A stretch of 11,120 nucleotides of DNA from Comamonadaceae bacterium (GTDB taxonomy: Bacteria; Pseudomonadota; Gammaproteobacteria; Burkholderiales; Burkholderiaceae_C): NCBI GenBank assembly GCA_947463845.1, contig CANHUM010000027.1:1-11120 (forward strand), in the 5' to 3' direction. Positions 8,956 to 11,120 of this stretch are shown one piece after another. Below the pieces are notes generated by a model, which saw only the letters and a list, made by a program, of their open reading frames with translations, made no database searches and was not told the origin of the DNA. Position 1 is the first letter of the stretch; each line of letters starts with the position of its first letter. The translations under genes and the position numbers were made by a program.

Positions 8956-9540
8956 ATGGCCACCACCCACCTGCTTTACCTGCACGGCTTCAGGTCGTCG
9001 CCGCAGTCGGCCAAAGCCCAAGCCATGGCCAAGCGGGTGCAGGCCCGCCACCCCAGTGTCATCTGGTGGTGCCCCCAACTGCCTGCTTCGCCCGCGCAAT
9101 CCATGGCGTTGTTGCTGCAGGGCACCGCCAGCTGGCCACGTCGGCAGATGGCGGTGATGGGATCTTCGCTCGGGGGTTTTTACGCCGCATGGCTCTCGGC
9201 ACATTGGGGTGTTCCTGCGGTGTTGATCAACCCTGCAGTCCACCCTTCGCGTGATCTGGCGCGTTACATCGGCGAGCACCCGGTTTGGCAGGATCCGGCG
9301 CAAAGCATCTTTTTTGAGGCGGCTTATGTGCAGGAGCTGATTGAACTTGAAAGTCAGCCCTTGCCAACCCGGCCCGCCACACTGGCCTTGATCGCCAAGG
9401 GCGATGAGGTGCTCGACTGGCGCGAGATGCTGGCCCGCCACCAAGCCGGACAAGTGCACCTGATTGAAGGCAGCGACCACGCTTTGAGCGATTTTGACGA
9501 GCACTTGCCGAAAATCCTTGATTTTCTTGAGCTGGCGTGA
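8956..9540 (+). CDS. YqiA-type alpha/beta-hydrolase (probable esterase)
   Basis: The 194-residue protein matches the UPF0227/YqiA family of small cytoplasmic esterases (E. coli YqiA 193 residues, active on short acyl esters in vitro); the natural substrate is unknown. LLYLHGFRSSPQS (6-18) supplies the oxyanion-hole region. The nucleophile is Ser71 in GSSLGG (69-74), the acid is probably Asp150 in GDEVLDW, and the base is His175 in GSDHALSDF, so the triad is complete. ATG 8956 lies 6 bases after the kup stop; GAGG at 8948-8951 overlaps that stop and gives a rather close four-base spacing, pointing to coupling with kup. There is no signal peptide. The family is confident; the cellular role cannot be read from context. 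Confidence 0.88.
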   Translation: MATTHLLYLHGFRSSPQSAKAQAMAKRVQARHPSVIWWCPQLPASPAQSMALLLQGTASWPRRQMAVMGSSLGGFYAAWLSAHWGVPAVLINPAVHPSRDLARYIGEHPVWQDPAQSIFFEAAYVQELIELESQPLPTRPATLALIAKGDEVLDWREMLARHQAGQVHLIEGSDHALSDFDEHLPKILDFLELA

Positions 9541-9542
9541 AG

Positions 9543-9564
9543 CCCGACGGGCCGAACGGTCGGG
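9543..9564 (+). other. GC-rich hairpin between esterase and RNase genes
   Basis: CCCGAC (9543-9548) is complementary to GTCGGG (9559-9564) across a 10-base loop that itself contains a CCG-AA-CGG mini-stem (9552-9559) partly competing with it. It begins two bases after the esterase stop and ends five bases before the candidate RNase promoter. No T-run follows, so it is not a standard intrinsic terminator; it may protect or end the upstream mRNA. Confidence 0.3.
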
Positions 9565-9569
9565 TGGCA

Positions 9570-9578
9570 TGGGAAAAT
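9570..9578 (+). promoter_or_regulatory. Candidate extended -10 promoter of the RNase gene, predicted leaderless
   Basis: TGGGAAAAT fits TG-N-TATAAT with four of six hexamer matches. The hexamer GAAAAT (9573-9578) is followed by exactly six bases and then ATG 9585, so +1 would be the A of the ATG. No convincing -35 is seen at the expected place (9550-9555 reads GGCCGA), and the six bases between give no real Shine-Dalgarno. The spacing is identical to that before proA. Confidence 0.42.
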
Positions 9579-9584
9579 CTGAGC

Positions 9585-11120
9585 ATGTACGTATTATTTG
9601 AAGATGCCGGCAAATTCATGGCCGGTCGGATCCTGTCTGAAGCCGAGGCCTCTGCGCAGGTCGAACTCGACTCGGGCAAACGGGTCAAGGTCAAATCCGC
9701 TCACATGTTGCTCAAGTTCGACAAACCGGCGCCGTCTGTTTTGCTGCAAGATGCTGCCGCCTTGAGCCAGACCATCGAGTTGGAACTGGCCTATGCATTT
9801 GCCCCGGACGAAGAATTTGGCTTTGGCGATCTGGCGCAAGAATATTTCAGCGCCAGTGCCAGCCACACCGAGCAAGTGGCGGCCTTGTTGCGTTTGCACG
9901 AAGCGCCGCATTACTTCCGCCGAGGCGGTGCGAAAGGGCGCTTTCGCAAAGCCCCGACCGAAATCGTCCAGCAGGCTTTGCTGGCCATCGAGAAGAAAAA
10001 GCAGATCCAGGCCCAGATTGAGGCCTGGTCGGCCGAGCTTGTCGCTGGCAGCTGTCCGGAGTCGATCCGCGAGCAACTTTACAAAATATTGTTTCGCCCC
10101 GACAAAAACACGCCCGAATACAAGGCGGTGGTCGAAGCCAGCAAAAGCAGCCAGATCGCACCATTGGCGTTGTTGAAAAACGCAGGCGCCATTGCCTCAC
10201 CCTGGGATTTTCATTGGCAGCGTTTTCTGTTTGACCTGTTTCCCAAGGGCACAGGTTTTCCTGCATTGCAGGCGCCCGCCATCACCGACGACTTGCCGCT
10301 GGCTCCGGTACAAGCTTTCTCCATTGACGACTCGCACACCACCGAAATCGATGATGCCCTGTCGCTGCAAGGCCTGGGCACCGGCGCGGTCACCGTAGGC
10401 ATTCACATTGCAGCACCTGGTCTGGCTTTGAGCCCCGGCAGTCCGATTGACCAGCTCGGCCGCGCCCGCCTGTCCACCGTTTACATGCCGGGTTACAAAA
10501 TCACCATGCTGCCCGACAGCGTGGTCCAGGCCTATACCTTGACCGAGGGGCGCGACTGTCCGGCGGTATCGTTGTACGTGACCTTCAGCGAAGACACCCT
10601 GGAGGTGCAAAGCGCTGTCACCCGTCTGGAGCGCGTGCCGATATTGGTCAACCTGCGCCACGATCAGCTGGATGACCGCATCACCCGCGAATGGCTGGAA
10701 GGCGAAGACCAGAGCGACCATGCCGATGTCCCGGTCAGCCGTGACACGCTGGCGTTTTACTGGCGTCTGGCGCAAACCCTCAAGGCACGGCGCGAAGTTG
10801 TGCGTGGCAAGCCTGAGAGCTTCAACCGTCCTGATTACAGTTTCAAACTCGAGCGCGAGAGCAACGACACCCCGCCCACAGGCGAGGAGACGGTCCGCAT
10901 TGCCACCCGTCAGCGCGGGGCGCCCCTCGATTTGATGGTGGCCGAAGCCATGATCTTGGCCAACAGCACCTGGGGCCAGTGGATGGCCCAGCTGGGTGTG
11001 CCCGGCATTTACCGCAGCCAGGCCAGTCTGGCACCCGGCGTGAAGGTGCGTATGGGCACCAAGGCGTTGCCTCACGCTGGCATTGGCGTGCCCAGCTACG
11101 CGTGGAGCACTTCTCCGCTG
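9585..11120 (+). CDS. RNase II/R-family exoribonuclease (RNB domain), 3'-truncated
   Basis: An uninterrupted frame of 512 codons runs from ATG 9585 to the last base, so the gene continues beyond the window. It encodes an RNB-domain 3'-to-5' exoribonuclease that would degrade RNA processively in the cytoplasm. The start MYVLFEDAGKFMAGRIL and about 240 following residues form the N-terminal RNA-binding part, which lacks an obvious RNase R-type cold-shock repeat. The metal site is SIDDSHTTEIDDAL: Asp248, Glu254, Asp256 and Asp257 align with Asp201, 207, 209 and 210 of E. coli RNase II, so one Asp is replaced by Glu. GRARLSTVYMPGYKITMLP follows, and the window ends in YAWSTSPL, just before the usual arginine-rich catalytic segment. 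It is divergent from both Rnb and Rnr, so no symbol is given. Confidence 0.9.
   Translation, partial: MYVLFEDAGKFMAGRILSEAEASAQVELDSGKRVKVKSAHMLLKFDKPAPSVLLQDAAALSQTIELELAYAFAPDEEFGFGDLAQEYFSASASHTEQVAALLRLHEAPHYFRRGGAKGRFRKAPTEIVQQALLAIEKKKQIQAQIEAWSAELVAGSCPESIREQLYKILFRPDKNTPEYKAVVEASKSSQIAPLALLKNAGAIASPWDFHWQRFLFDLFPKGTGFPALQAPAITDDLPLAPVQAFSIDDSHTTEIDDALSLQGLGTGAVTVGIHIAAPGLALSPGSPIDQLGRARLSTVYMPGYKITMLPDSVVQAYTLTEGRDCPAVSLYVTFSEDTLEVQSAVTRLERVPILVNLRHDQLDDRITREWLEGEDQSDHADVPVSRDTLAFYWRLAQTLKARREVVRGKPESFNRPDYSFKLERESNDTPPTGEETVRIATRQRGAPLDLMVAEAMILANSTWGQWMAQLGVPGIYRSQASLAPGVKVRMGTKALPHAGIGVPSYAWSTSPL

Noticed and set aside
8650..9570. Minus-strand open frame of 306 codons opposite the end of kup and the esterase
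   Set aside because: Spans two confident + strand genes; its Arg/Gly/His-rich sequence reads as a reverse-complement artefact.
10197..11075. Minus-strand open frame of 292 codons at the right end
   Set aside because: The + strand here carries the RNase gene with a clear RNB active site running to the window edge, so the minus frame is a shadow.
1..11120. Mobile elements, defence systems, CRISPR arrays or a novel multi-gene system
   Set aside because: No transposase, inverted terminal repeats, repeat-spacer pattern, unusual base composition or unknown gene cluster was seen; every gene belongs to a known housekeeping or conserved family.

Overview
The window is a compact, ordinary housekeeping segment. 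It holds eight protein-coding genes, all on the + strand, two of them cut by the window edges. The proteins look like those of Betaproteobacteria, order Burkholderiales, most likely family Comamonadaceae (Limnohabitans/Rhodoferax/Polaromonas-like). Three things point there: the ferrooxidans-type glutamate-cysteine ligase, the order leuS-lptE-holA-proA, and the moderately GC-rich codon use. This placement comes from recalled family resemblance, not from a search.

Layout. (1) 1-4207: leuS (5' end missing), lptE and holA are packed with gaps of 12 and 7 bases and look like one transcription unit. It joins leucyl-tRNA charging, the outer-membrane LPS-translocon lipoprotein and the delta subunit of the DNA polymerase III clamp loader. 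(2) 4237-5517: proA (proline biosynthesis) follows after 29 bases and seems to have its own promoter ending at the start codon. (3) 5518-5653: a 136-base intergenic region with a possible imperfect hairpin and a candidate promoter. (4) 5654-6949: gshA, first step of glutathione synthesis. (5) 6950-7080: a weak terminator-like hairpin and a reasonable sigma70-type promoter. (6) 7081-8949 kup (K+ uptake) and 8956-9540, a YqiA-type esterase, are separated by 6 bases and probably cotranscribed. (7) 9585-11120: an RNase II/R-type exoribonuclease that runs off the right edge.

No tRNA, rRNA, CRISPR array, insertion sequence, phage gene, attachment site or toxin-antitoxin pair was seen, and no gene-free stretch exceeds 136 bases. 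I found no undescribed multi-gene system. The most interesting signal is regulatory: proA and the RNase gene both carry an extended -10 element (TG-N-GAAAAT) exactly 6 bases before the ATG. That spacing predicts transcription starting at the A of the start codon, so both mRNAs would be leaderless. The second point is the RNase itself, whose active site has Glu where RNase II has one of its four conserved Asp residues.
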